Below, piece by piece: positions 37,033 to 48,507 of a DNA stretch of 64,000 nucleotides. The stretch covers positions 1 to 64,000 of the forward strand of contig JAIUCV010001107.1 in NCBI GenBank assembly GCA_026724425.1, given 5' to 3'. Origin of the DNA: Erythrophleum ivorense. Lineage: Eukaryota; Streptophyta; Magnoliopsida; Fabales; Fabaceae. The notes under the pieces are model-generated. The model searched no databases and had not been told where the DNA came from. It saw only the letters and a list, made by a program, of their open reading frames with translations. Made by a program: the position numbers and the translations under genes. Numbering within the stretch: position 1 is the first letter of the stretch; each line of letters begins with the position of its first letter.

Positions 37033-37801
37033 GTAACACTAGTCAGTTATCCAGTTGAGGAACTGGATAGGGCTTGCTTTTAAGTGAGTAAAGAGAGTAA
37101 AGAAAAGTCCTAGCCTAAAAAGGGCAAGTATAATAATAAATAAAGGAACTAGGATCACTAAAAATAAAAAGCTCCTTAAAGGAGCTGTAATCCTAGTAAG
37201 TGACTAAGATGCAAGGCCTTTGATAGCAAGAAATATGAATTATGACTATAGATGAGCTAGAGAGGAAAGAGTAAGATTAAATAGTGGACTGTATGTTGAA
37301 GTAAGATAAGTAAGTAGACAAAAATCCTCCAATGGCTATTAATGAAAGATAATGAGACCTTATAGAAGCCATTAAGAGATAGTAAGGGAGATTTAATATT
37401 AAGCAAGTTATCTCCCCTGGCATGTAAGTACATCCACTAAGCAAAGGAAATTTAACCCTATGAATGGGTCAAGATTAATCAAATGTGAAGAATATAAATT
37501 CCCCCATAAGAATAAGCCTAGGGTTATAAAAGTACGATCCAGAGTCAGAAAAATTCTTTCCCTTATGAGAAGAGCTAGTATGTGCTCTATAGCAATGGTA
37601 TAGAAGAAAAGAAGCAGACACAGTAAGCTAGAAATGTAAGTTCCTTGGCAAAAGGAAACCTAAAAGAGCCGAATCTCTGAAGAAAGTAAATAAAGCCAGG
37701 AAGAAGGGAAAGAAAAAGCCAGTTAACAAGAAAATGAGAAAAGTAAGAGGGGGTTTTACCCCTAAAATTTTGAGGACAAAATTTATTTAAGGGGGTAGAA
37801 A
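37033..37801 (+). other. element A interior, part 3, with polypurine tract
   Basis: Non-coding. It ends with the motif TTTTGAGGACAAAATTTATTT, which in B, I and L lies between the pol stop and the LTR, and then the tract AAGGGGGTAGAAA (37789-37801). No chromodomain or integrase end precedes it, so the pol end has been replaced or has decayed beyond recognition. The first five bases are the right-hand target duplication of C. Confidence 0.7.
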
Positions 37802-40800
37802 TTTAACATTTGAGTTTTTGTAAAAACGAAGACTCAAGGTTTCAGAATTTGTTCAAGTCTTATCACTATAGCTAGGATGTCAGTTTGCTATGGCTAAGAT
37901 ACCAGTTTGCTATAGCGAGGATGCCAGTTCGCTATAGCGAGTTCGTGGCCATACAAAATCCAGGGAATTTCTAACAATAACATAAGCTGTGGTGAGAAAA
38001 GTTAGGAAGTTCTCTCAATAAGGAGGGTGTCTTTCACTATAGTAGAACCTAGTTAAGAAAACACTAAGAAGGGATTTTTAAATGGAAAGATTGAGTTGCC
38101 TGGGGTTCTTAGAAGCTTTGAAAATTATAGGAACCCCTAGGATGCTTTAAACCCCCTCTGGTGTATGTTTTCTAATGTTGGTTGACCCAAACTTTGACCG
38201 AATAGTTTGGGAAGGTTTCAGATCCAAATCGAGTGATTCCAAAGGCATTTTGTAAGTTAAAGGGCCTAAACTTTATGATGAAAAATACAATTCTTGAAAA
38301 GAAGCTAAATTGATCTTAAAATGAAAAGCCAAGAAAGCAAGTTGTAAATAGCATTTTTAAAGAACAATTCTTAAGAATTATTCCTTTATATTAGGCGTCC
38401 CACTTCTACCCCATTTAGATGACTTTCTTTTCTACCCAAAATAGAAGAGAGAACTAGGGGAAAGAAATGCACAAAAGGGAAGAGGAAATAGGAAGAAAGA
38501 CTTTAAGAAAAGGTAAGGAAATTGATGATTTTTCATGGTTCTTCTCTTAGTAACTTAGTTCCCATCCTTCCCACCTTTCTTTCCATAGTTTTAATTATGT
38601 TTTTATGGCTATTTTGTGTATGGTTTAGAGGAGGAAAAGTGGAGTTTGAAGAAGAGGAATTTACCACTTGAAAAAGAACTTGAGAAAAAGCTAAGAACTA
38701 AGGTAAACTTGTTATCTTCCATGCTTGCTTCTTCTTGTTTCCTCTTGGATGAGTTTCAGCCTCTTCTAAGACAGCCAAGGGGGAATTAGATTTGAACCAA
38801 ACCAACAGTGAAAACTAGGATTTAGAGTATAGGAAACAAGATAATGCTAAGGAATTCAAGAAAAAATCATTGAAACTCAAGATCTCTAACCTAGGGTTTC
38901 ACTTGCACCTTGGCTTGTAGGAATTGTTCTAGACATAGTTTAAGGTGTCCAAAAGTTTTCCCTAAGACATCAAGGAAGCCTCCCACATGCATCTCTCATC
39001 AAAGAAAACAAAAAAACTCCCATTGGTGCCAAAAGAAGCATAGTCTTGGCCTAAGCTAGATGCAGCACCTAAGGAGAGTTTTAAATTTTTTTAAACCTAG
39101 ATTAGGATCATATATGATGGGAGAAGATGAGAGAAATCTTTGAAAACAAGTTAGGAAGCCTAGAAGGTGAGATGAATGTATAGGTTCCATAATGTAGTAT
39201 AATGAAGCAACTCCTAGTTAGACTCCTTAAAATGAATATATAATGGCTCCAAGGAGTCTAAATGGAGTCAAGAGACCTAGAATGAAAGAGAAAATGGAGC
39301 AAAGATCTTGAATTCCAATAATTGCTTCATTATATATTATAGGGAAGCATTATAGAGATAAGTGAGAAAGTGAGCACGTATAGGAGTTGCATAAGACTAG
39401 AACTCATTCTAATGATCTAAGCATGTCTCATTTGATGTGTTTAGGCCAAGAGAACCTAGTGTCTTCAAGTTTCATGGTTGGGCTGAGAAGAGGGTGGAAA
39501 AGTCCAAGAGAAAAGTGTGCATTGTGCCTTCAGGGTAGTACTCTCTCATTTCTCCCATGCATTCTTGAGTGGTTTCTTGTCATTAGATGTTTGTATGCAT
39601 GTTTATGCTATGTAAGATGTTTCTTGCAATTGTCCATATGCCATGGTACTATGTTGCTTTGTTTACACTCTTGAAAGATGTTTTATGAATGTGTTTTGGC
39701 TTGCATGAGCTTGGTGAAGCCAAAAGTCCCTTAACTAAGGTGAGGATGAGCCAAAAGTCCTTAATAGGTGAGACAATGCCAAAAGTCTCTAGAAGACTGA
39801 GGCTTAGTCAAAAGTTTCCTGATAGTTGGTGAGGCAATTTCAAAAGTCCCAAAGAAAGTGGGTGAGGCTAAGCCATTGCCTTGGCAAGCCTATGTGTGAT
39901 GAGTATGCTTCCTTGAATGAGAAAAATGTTTTATGTATATTTATGAATTGCTAGATTTTCATGCATTCATCTTTAGGATTGAAATTACATTCATTATATA
40001 TAATTGAAAAGCGTGAAGAACTATTGGGATTCCTAAAATCTCACTCTTCCTTCCCCATTGCCTAATATGTCTAGGTGGACTAAATGAACCAAGAAATAGG
40101 AGCCACCACGCTTGAGAGCAAGAAGATTGGACAAAGGTGTTGTTATTTGTTCATTTTTGTAATCATAACATTGTCGAATGATGTACTCCTATAATGTATA
40201 AGCCTTTGAACACTTGTAAAAGTATGGATATATGATGTATGTATAAGGATTGGACCCATATGAATGATAGTGTAATGTTTTGACATGGAAATGCAAGATG
40301 ATGCATGTATGTTTCTTGTGTATATCATCAAGTGGGAGAGTGAATTTGTGAGATCTGGATTTTTAGACCTTTGGGACATGTTTAGTAGGCTATTTTCATA
40401 CTTTCCCACGTACTCAAGTGGCCATAGAAAAGCTATAAGCTCAATTGAACCATTTTAGACCCTTAAGATGGCAGAAAAGTTTCATTATGTAACCCTATAA
40501 TACAAACTAACCAAATGGGTGAATTTCACCATGAAATTTGGTTTGCATATAGATCTCATCTAGAGCTTTTTGAAAAGCTAAAGACCAGATTATTTGGAGC
40601 TTTAGAGAATTAATTATGAATTTTTAAAGTTGCCAAAAAGCTACTGAACTGATATGGTTACTGTTTATATAATCAGTTTCTTCTCCTGTGTCATTCAAGG
40701 GCCAAATGGTGTCTAATGCTTATGAAATATTACAAGAATTACCTAAACATAATAAGCTTTCCATGGCTACCAAGATCACCCTATTTGGAAGTATAAGCAG

Positions 40801-41302
40801 AGAGATATATATTTTTTATATTTGGTGTCAATACTAGTAAAACAGCAATACCTTTGGTATTGTCCCATTGATTTTTCATAACTAAACATTCCTCTTTTGG
40901 TCTGGACTTATTTTTATCCTCAAGTTAATATTTGTAGCTTTCTAGAATAATATATTGTGCTTGATTTTGATTTTTTTTAGAATTAATTATGATTTTCCAA
41001 AATTGGCATCAAAAATCTTGCAGCAGAACTTGAGATTGGTCTTATGTTTTTTATGCATGAATGCTATAAGTTCAAGATTCCTGTGCTATTTTGTGATGGT
41101 TTTGAGTTGTGTGAATGCATTTTAATTGGAGAATCATATAGGTGAGCTCATATGAGCCACAGGATGTGAGACAAAATTTTTTAGACCTTACGTAACGTAA
41201 ATAATGGTATTATTTTTAATGGATTTTCTTTGTTCTCTAATGAAATTAAGCACATGTATACTCGTAGATGATCTTGAGAGGCTAGTGTAATATGGTGTCA
41301 CA
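37802..41302 (+). mobile_element. element A 3' LTR
   Basis: Begins TTTAACATTTGAG (TG start mutated to TT; the 5' copy has TGTAACATCTGAG) and ends GGTGTCACA, 3501 bp. Collinear with 9270-12945 apart from the MITE and small indels. It has a leader with GAAAAGGTAAGG (about 38505-38517), a CAGGGTAGTACTCTC block (about 39531) and GTGAGG repeats at about 39712-39875. Confidence 0.9.
37861..38045. repeat. palindrome cluster, A 3' LTR
   Basis: Same cluster as at 9331-9515 but with one intact TCGCTATAGCGA palindrome at 37929-37940, showing that the decayed CACTATAGCGAG of the 5' copy derives from a CG-containing form. Confidence 0.85.
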
Positions 41303-42720
41303 TTTTTTATTTTTCTAGAAGGGGAAATTTCTAAAACTAGAAAATGGAGAGAGATCAAAAATGAATTAGAGAGAGAATTATGATGAGAAAAAGGAGATGG
41401 AGAATGATGGCAAGAGATTAAGAGATTGAGAGTGAAAGAAGGCCACAAGGGAGGCTCTATTTTTCTACTAAGGAGGAAGAAGTCATGAGGGAGCTACCAT
41501 CATTATGTTGCTATTAGCTATCATCAATTTCATGGAAGACACTATCTCAGCTAGTCAAGTAAGGTAATCCTCTTGGAGTCTTGTTGCCTACCATGGTTGC
41601 CTTCATTTTCCTTTTTCTTTGGTGGATTGGATTTTGGAGAGTAGTCTAGTGGATTTTCTTAATTCTAACTCGTGTGGAAATATTGGCAATCTGGTCTTCA
41701 ATTTCCCTTTTTCCCTATTATGGTCTAATGGTGGATGGGTTTTTTGACTTTGTTTCCTTTATGATTCTTAGCTTGAATGTGTAAGTAGCTTTCTGCTTAT
41801 TAGTAATGTTTCAAGTGAATTTTCTATTAAATGCTCTCCTTGTGAATCTTGGTTCAATAGTTAATTCTAAGTTTGAATTTTGCTTGATAGGAAAATGCCA
41901 ATTTTTTTATTGTGATGATGGGTCTAAATTCTTGCTTGACATATGAATTTCAATTTATGCTTCTTATGATTATGTGAGTGAAATTTTATTTTGGGATGGG
42001 AATAAGGTGGTATGTGTTTTTTTGTAGCTAAAAGTCCTGTATATATTTGGTTTTGCCTTTAAATAATGAACTCTTATGCTTGAAATGACCTTTAATGTTG
42101 AAACTTCATCATATACCTTCTAATTGTGTTGCAATTTGAGGTTTAGAGTTCCAATTTGGTATGTTGCAATATAATACCTGATTTTTGACCCTATGTGTAA
42201 TGATAAGATGTCAAAATCTTGATCTCATATGTTTCAAGTTGGTCCTAGTGTCAAAATGCACTAAGAATTAATTCTCAATCTATGATTTGAACATGTGCTT
42301 GATGGTTTGATAATGTTTACATGATTTGATCCAATAATCAATATGGGAGCTAATTGTGATCATTACATATATTTTGAGTTGATATGGCTTTTAAAATTAG
42401 ACTGACTGATGAAGGCTAACATAAGGATTCAAGTCTTGTGTAAGCTTTGAGTGATTTTGTATTATCTTTTGGTTTGAATTTTGGATTGATTTTTACCTTG
42501 AGCTAATTCTACTTCATGCTTTTCCTTTCATTAGTTCATTTTTTTAAGAATTCATGTGCTATAATATATGTTTGAAACAATATGAGGATTGATTGGATGC
42601 ACACAAACACACACAATCACAAATTATTGTACGCTTATAAATACATTTATTTTTAATTTTTTTATTATTTTAGAGTTGTTGTGTGTGGGACTCTTTATCT
42701 TAAGCATATAAGGTCAGTTG
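41303..42720. other. unassigned sequence right of element A
   Basis: It starts with a purine-rich GGAGAGAGATC part (41330-41450), then moderately T-rich DNA. It resembles an LTR leader followed by U5-like sequence, including a CAAGTAAGGTAATCC word at 41557, but neither LTR end was found. No protein-coding signal. Confidence 0.3.
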
Positions 42721-43862
42721 AAGGACTATGTGCAACAATAAGTCTCCACAAGTACTTGTTGGGCTACGTAATCACATTTTAATAAAATTTGAGTTCCAAT
42801 GGCACATATGCAATACATTTTGCTTTCAAAAAATTCTAAGAAAAAAGAAAGGAAAAGTATTCCAAAAAGATTCAAAAAATATATAGTTTTTAGAAAATAA
42901 AATGTATTTTTTTAAATTAAAAAGAGGGTTTAGAAAAATAATTTTTAGAAAATTAAATGAATTTATTTTAAAATTAAGTAAAAAAAAGTAAAAGAGGTTC
43001 AAAGGTTAAGTTTTAATAAAAATTAAATAAGTTTTTCTTATATAAGAACATTTATTCAATCTTTCTTTTGAAAAATTACAAAAAAGTTGAAAAAAATAGA
43101 GTTGGATTTTATTAAGATTTAAAAGAAAAATATGAAAAGAAAGAGTTTATCAAATAAATTTTTTGATAGTTTTTTAAAATAAAAAAAAAACTAAAAATTA
43201 AAAAAGGACTTTTAAAAGTTGAAAAGTAAATCTCTTAAAACAAAGAAAATAATCCTTTATTTAAAAATTTTCTAAATTCAAAATTAATGTTTCAAAGAGT
43301 AAAATATAAAATTAGTTTGTTTTAAAACCTTTTTTTAAGTTTTCTCTTTAAAAATCAAGAAAATAAAATAAAAATTAGTGTTTCTAAAAAGGTAATAAAA
43401 TTAGTTTGTTTAAATTTTAAGGGTTTTATCTTTAAAAAGTAAAAACACAAAAATGATGTTTTAAAGTTTAATGTAAATCTCTTTTTTTAAAAAAGTTAAA
43501 TAAACTTTTCAAATTCAATAGTTAATTTTATAAAATTTTAAGTAAACAAACTTATTAAGAGCTTTATTCCATAAGTAAATAAAAAAATTTAACTTCCTTT
43601 TTCATAGACTTAGGAATTTTCTCATATTTTCTTTTCCTAAAAAAATAGAAAAGGAAAATTAAAAAGAATAAAGAGGTGAAATTAACTCAAATTTTACAAA
43701 TTAAAACATACAAAACAATTTCAAATTTGTTTTATTTGCAAAAGACAAAAGTGAATTTTACTTTCTTTTTTTTTTCACAAAATTAAAAATCACCAACCAA
43801 CAAATACAGTTTTCTACTTAGTCAAATTATATGGACTTTGATCCCTTTTATAGGATATGTAG
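42721..43862. other. extremely AT-rich block
   Basis: About 1 kb made almost only of A- and T-runs with repeated AAAATTAAA and TTTTAAAA words, without a simple period. No gene. It could be an old LTR of another lineage or a matrix-attachment-type spacer; I cannot tell which. Confidence 0.5.
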
Positions 43863-43924
43863 TATAATACCATAATGTATTGGCTTCATTAGACTAGTAT
43901 TCATGCTTGATTCTATAGAATTTC

Positions 43925-46900
43925 TGTGACGACCCTAACTTCTAATCATAGTAATTAGGCTTGAACATGTGGTTAATAATCATAAATCAAAGTTTAGTAC
44001 CATTTAAATTAATAAATTTAGGAAAACGTGAGGAAATTTGAACTTTAATAGTATTAGAGTCATTAACTAAACATTTACAAGCATTTGTGTACCTAAGAGA
44101 AACCAATTCCTAATTACAAGTCTTTAAATATGTTATCTATTAATTTTCAACTCTCTAGAATTCTCTATAAGTGTTTCCATGTCATACCTTGATGTTACTA
44201 TAGGAAAACTAAGGTTTCTAGGTTATTATGAGGAATTAAGTGCTTTATCCGTAGCTAAATACCCTTCGCACCGCGACCAATTGTTCTCTGGATGGCTTCT
44301 AGTTTAGTCTCTCACTTTTCATCGCGGCTAACTCCATATCTAGTCGTGCCCAATTACTCTCTGTTTTCTCCCCTGGGCAACTTCTCCACTCTTGGCCAAG
44401 GCTAATTCCATTTTGGTTGTGGCCAATTCCCCTCTATTCCTAAAATTCTCAATTTATGACAATAATAGAGTAATTTCCTAATCTATCTTACCTTAAAAAT
44501 TCCCTACACCTTGCTATAGAAAATTAGACATTAAAATCCTCCTCTAACTATGTCCACAAGACGCAAACGTTAGCTATCTCTAAAATGCAGCAACACCACG
44601 ACGTCATATTACATACGTTTTGTTGTTTGTGTTCATTCAATAAGTCTCTATACAAACTTTAACACAGTCTTTTCCACACTAGTTAAATACATACCATTAT
44701 TCTAGAATTGCTTCCTAAATTGTGATAATTAGTTTCATACAAACACAATTACGAGGAATTACTTATACACAGGGTTTAGTGGTTCTAATACACATCGTCG
44801 TTATGCTACAATAAATTTCTCATGTATGATATTTATATATAACCAATGAGAGACGAGTAGGACAACACTAAATACTGCACTAGAGTTAGACTTTAGCATT
44901 TAACGTTATTCGGGGAATTTACAACTAATTACAATCAGTACATAGTCCTTTAATTAGTTCGATTATCCTCTGTTGATCGAACTCTGTTTGTCATATGAAT
45001 ACTACCTAAAATAAATGGTTAGCTTTATAATGAGATATAATCCCGATAGATAACAGCGTATTCATGGTATACACACACATAAGGAACACTGAATGTTAAA
45101 CAAGGTATAATCGATGCACAGTTCAGTGTAGGAGCATATAAATCCTAGATAGCAGGGTACTTTCGTTCGTTAGGCTAATACACTTTGGTCATTGGCCAAT
45201 AATAGTGATCTAATACTCATGAGAGTCACTTTAGTGGGCATAATGAAACCATACATAGCATAAGAAATTTGAAAATCATTCAGTGCAATTATGTATGTAA
45301 ACAGACAGAATACCATGTCAGCTACTTGTTTTGTTACAACTGTTACATAGAGTTATTCCTCGATTCTTGTTGCTCCACTTACTTTTCCTATAATTTTAAT
45401 CACACAATGTCTCAATGAAGAATAGTCCTGATCAATATTTTCATTTTAATTAGGCTACCAAATTTCTTGTACGAAGTTCCTAATTCCCTTTTGTTAGTTA
45501 AAGAATGAAATTCCTAATTGTAAACAATTACATCTTCATTTTCTTTTCTTCTCATTAGTTAATGATTATCTAAATTATTTGTGTGTTGTCCAATGCTTTG
45601 TAGTTCAATCCCTAATTTTACTTTGCACTACAATTTAGTCCCTAAACATTAATACCCTTAGCCTTGGTATATCCATTTCAATTATAGCACTATGTGAGCA
45701 TGTATTTTGTATACTGACCGATTACATGGTTTCCTTTTTGCCTCTAATAATTCCTCTTAGGTTTGGTTCTCCTACATAGTCCTGCTTATCCAAATTATGA
45801 TATTTCCATCGTGCTGTTCCAACTATTAACCAATTACATAGAATTTTCTTCCTACTTCTTCACCCTATTCTTGGCTTTTCTTGTTTCAAAAGAGGAATTT
45901 GAATTACTCACCTTCAAGTGTTCATGGCTTTCCCTTAAGATTATTTAATGTTCTCTTCTTCACACTTTCATGTCTATCCAACTGTGGCAAATTGTTCCAA
46001 ATTCAGAATTTCTACTAAGGGAAAGGAAGTAACTTATGAACATACTAAATTTTCTATTCTTACCTTTAATGGAATATTGGTACCTTGGTTCATCTCCTCA
46101 TTTTTTCTCTTCTATGGCTGTCCGAATTTTCCTTCTTTTCATCTTACCATTTCTCTCTGCCTTCTTGAAGTTAAGATGGATGATAACCTTTGCAATAGAT
46201 AGCTCATACTCCCACTGCTATTTGGATGTTATCAAACCATTTACAATTCCATCTTCTCATCATTCATTTGGTGCAAGGTTAGGTGGTAGCATATGTGTGT
46301 ATTACTCTCATCTAAGCCACGTATTAGGTGTAATGTTTAGCTTCCATGGTCAAATCAAAATGTAGTCCTAATCAGATGCAATTGTAGCCATATATATATA
46401 TGTATGGATTGTGGGGCGGTGAAGCATGAGGTGGCAAGAACACATGTTCAATTTAATCTCCTTACTTCCTTTCCTACTTGATTACCAAGACGTGTGTTTT
46501 TTTTTAATCCAATTCCCACTCAAGGCTGTCTCTTATATTCATCCTTAGTTTCTCCACAGTTGAAGACACCATTTAAGTTTATCATATGCCATCCACACAC
46601 ATACATGTATACGTTTTACACAAGGAAGCATGAGATGTCAAGGGAGGTTGGGATTTAATTGCTTTAGTTCTTTTCCATTGCCTATCTACCCATGTGTGCC
46701 AGGTGTCTCTCCTTTAACTTATGCCAACTAATTATATTACATGCAACTTCCCATTATTCCCCACGGCTAGACATACATTTGAAACACCAAACAACTAATA
46801 CACACTATGGATAAGTGGAAGTCAGGGTGCTAATGTTTTGTTTTTATTATCATTTGATTGTTTGCCTATTCCTACATCACCTTCTCGGCCATGCAAGGAG

Positions 46901-47261
46901 TTTATAGTACTTAGAGTAATTTAAGTGTTTCCCTAGATCTTGATCCTTACTGTACATGACTAAGGAGATGGTTATCGCATAATTGAGGATGCCTACCCAT
47001 ATTTCCATGTATGTGGAAATAATGAGACATTATGATACTAATGGTCCCAACCTTATCTTGACTCGTAGTAGCATACTTCCCCGCTAAAGAAATTGTCAAA
47101 CTAAAGTCTTATAGGGCTTCCTAACATGTGCCTTCCCATTTTGGGTCCTGATTGAATCCCTTAGTTCTAATTAACTTAGGGTCGTTCTCTAACATTTTCC
47201 TTGATGTTATTCATTAGTTAGTCTGGTTAGTTGATAGTTACAGAAAATCTAGAATGTGACA
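43925..47261 (-). mobile_element. solo LTR H with perfect TSD ATTTC
   Basis: TGTGACGACCC...GAATGTGACA, 3337 bp, flanked by ATTTC at 43920-43924 and 47262-47266. Its left ~400 bp match the reverse complement of E's right end, including the CCGCGG cluster in decayed form, so it belongs to the E family and is inserted in the opposite orientation. Frames at 45948-46365 within it look like chance. It sits in LTR M. Confidence 0.88.
44250..44430. repeat. decayed CCGCGG-type cluster in H
   Basis: Motifs such as CACCGCGACCAATT, CATCGCGGCTAA, GTCGTGCCCAATT, TTGGCCAAGGCTAA and GGTTGTGGCCAATT correspond to the palindromes of E. Many CG pairs have become TG or CA. Confidence 0.8.
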
Positions 47262-48507
47262 ATTTCCAAGAAAAGGAATAAAAATATTAGCATTTTATTA
47301 TGTTATGTAAGGCCTAGAATTTTCATTTCATATTACATGGGCTATATAAACACACCAATATTATTCTCCACTCATACTTCAGCTATTCAATTCATACACA
47401 TCATAAAACAATCCAAGTAGCACATATTTTAAGCTAAAAACTAAAAAAATGTCAAGTTACTTGCAGGTCTAGAATTCAAGTTTTTGATACAAATTTTGAA
47501 AAGTTATAGTTAATTCTACAAAAATTGAAATTAAGCAAATGATAGCTTTCTAGAAATCCTTGAATGTCAACTATAGGGTAAAAATCATCCTAGGCAATGA
47601 AAAGATTAGCTAGACCATATTTGACAATGGAAAAGCACTAAACATCTAGCTACCTAGGTTTGCTGTCACAGGTTACTGATATAAATTTCAAAAATTCATA
47701 ACTAATTTTTAAAAAATTAAAACCTAATAAAATATACCATTATGGAACGCTACAAATACTAACTCAAGGCTAAAAATAACACTATACCAAAATAGAAGCT
47801 TTTAGCCCTCTAAAACTTATGGAAGAGTAATAGAGGTCTGGTTACATCCCTAATTCTAATATGGAATTTTAGAAATTCATTTCTCTCTCAATATAACTCT
47901 AAATGAGGTGCTCTCAATTGCTAACAAAATTTTATCATATCTAGTTTGTGCCTATAAAATTTTACAACCATTGGATTTCATCTGAGTCTCAAGGACCCCT
48001 ATAACCAAAGCTGACCATATGAATAGTACTTTTGCCAATTCTACTCATTTTGTCTAACTTTGAAAATCATAATAAATTCTCTAGAACTCCAAATTAGGTT
48101 CTCTTTGCCTATGTGAAAAGATCTAGATAAGACCTATATGCATGCCAAATTTCATGCAAAGAAAAGCTTATTGGTTGGACCTTAACATAGCATTTAGCAA
48201 CATAATGGGGTCAATTTGGTTCCAAATGGCCTTTTAACCATTCCACCACCTCATGAGCACATTTTAAAGCATAAACACAGCATGTATGAACTTCCCAAGT
48301 AGTCCAAAACCTCACACTACTCAATATGCTACATGCTTGGATACATATTCAAGAATGAGCTACCAAGTGGTCAAGTTGCATTTTCTCATTCATTTCATCA
48401 CAACTTTGGTTCATATACTATATTTACATATTTTTACATTTGCTCAAAAGTTCACATCACAAAAATAATATGTATATACAAACTTTGACAGTGGAATACA
48501 TCAAAAC

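Larger units (their letters stand above)
9270..41302 (+). mobile_element. element A: LTR retrotransposon hosting nested insertions
   Basis: Direct LTRs lie at 9270-12945 and 37802-41302, with a degraded primer site after the first and a polypurine tract before the second. Removing B (16068-32326) and C (33304-37032) leaves about 4.9 kb of interior, a normal Ty3/gypsy size, yet no Gag or Pol motif is visible in it. The LTRs differ by roughly 10 percent in a sampled stretch (by eye), against about 2-3 percent for B, which agrees with A being older than its passenger. The flanking pentamers TTTCC and TTTTT match at only 3 of 5 positions, so the target duplication is uncertain. Confidence 0.85.
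43863..48507 (-). mobile_element. partial LTR M, minus strand, interrupted by H and I
   Basis: Parts 43863-43924 and 47267-48507 join across H to give the 3' end and U5 part of an F/A-like LTR read on the minus strand. The left end TATAATACCATAATG corresponds to TGTAATGCCATAT of F. The modules with TCATAACTAATTTT follow in the same order as in F. It stops at 48507 where element I is inserted; the remainder should lie to the right of the window. Confidence 0.75.

Noticed and set aside
9265..41307. TTTCC/TTTTT as a firm target duplication of element A
   Set aside because: Only three of five bases agree and the sequence is low in complexity, so it is noted but not used as evidence.
45763..46365. 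Three overlapping frames of 61-109 residues
   Set aside because: They lie inside solo LTR H, show no motif, and have composition dictated by T-rich DNA.
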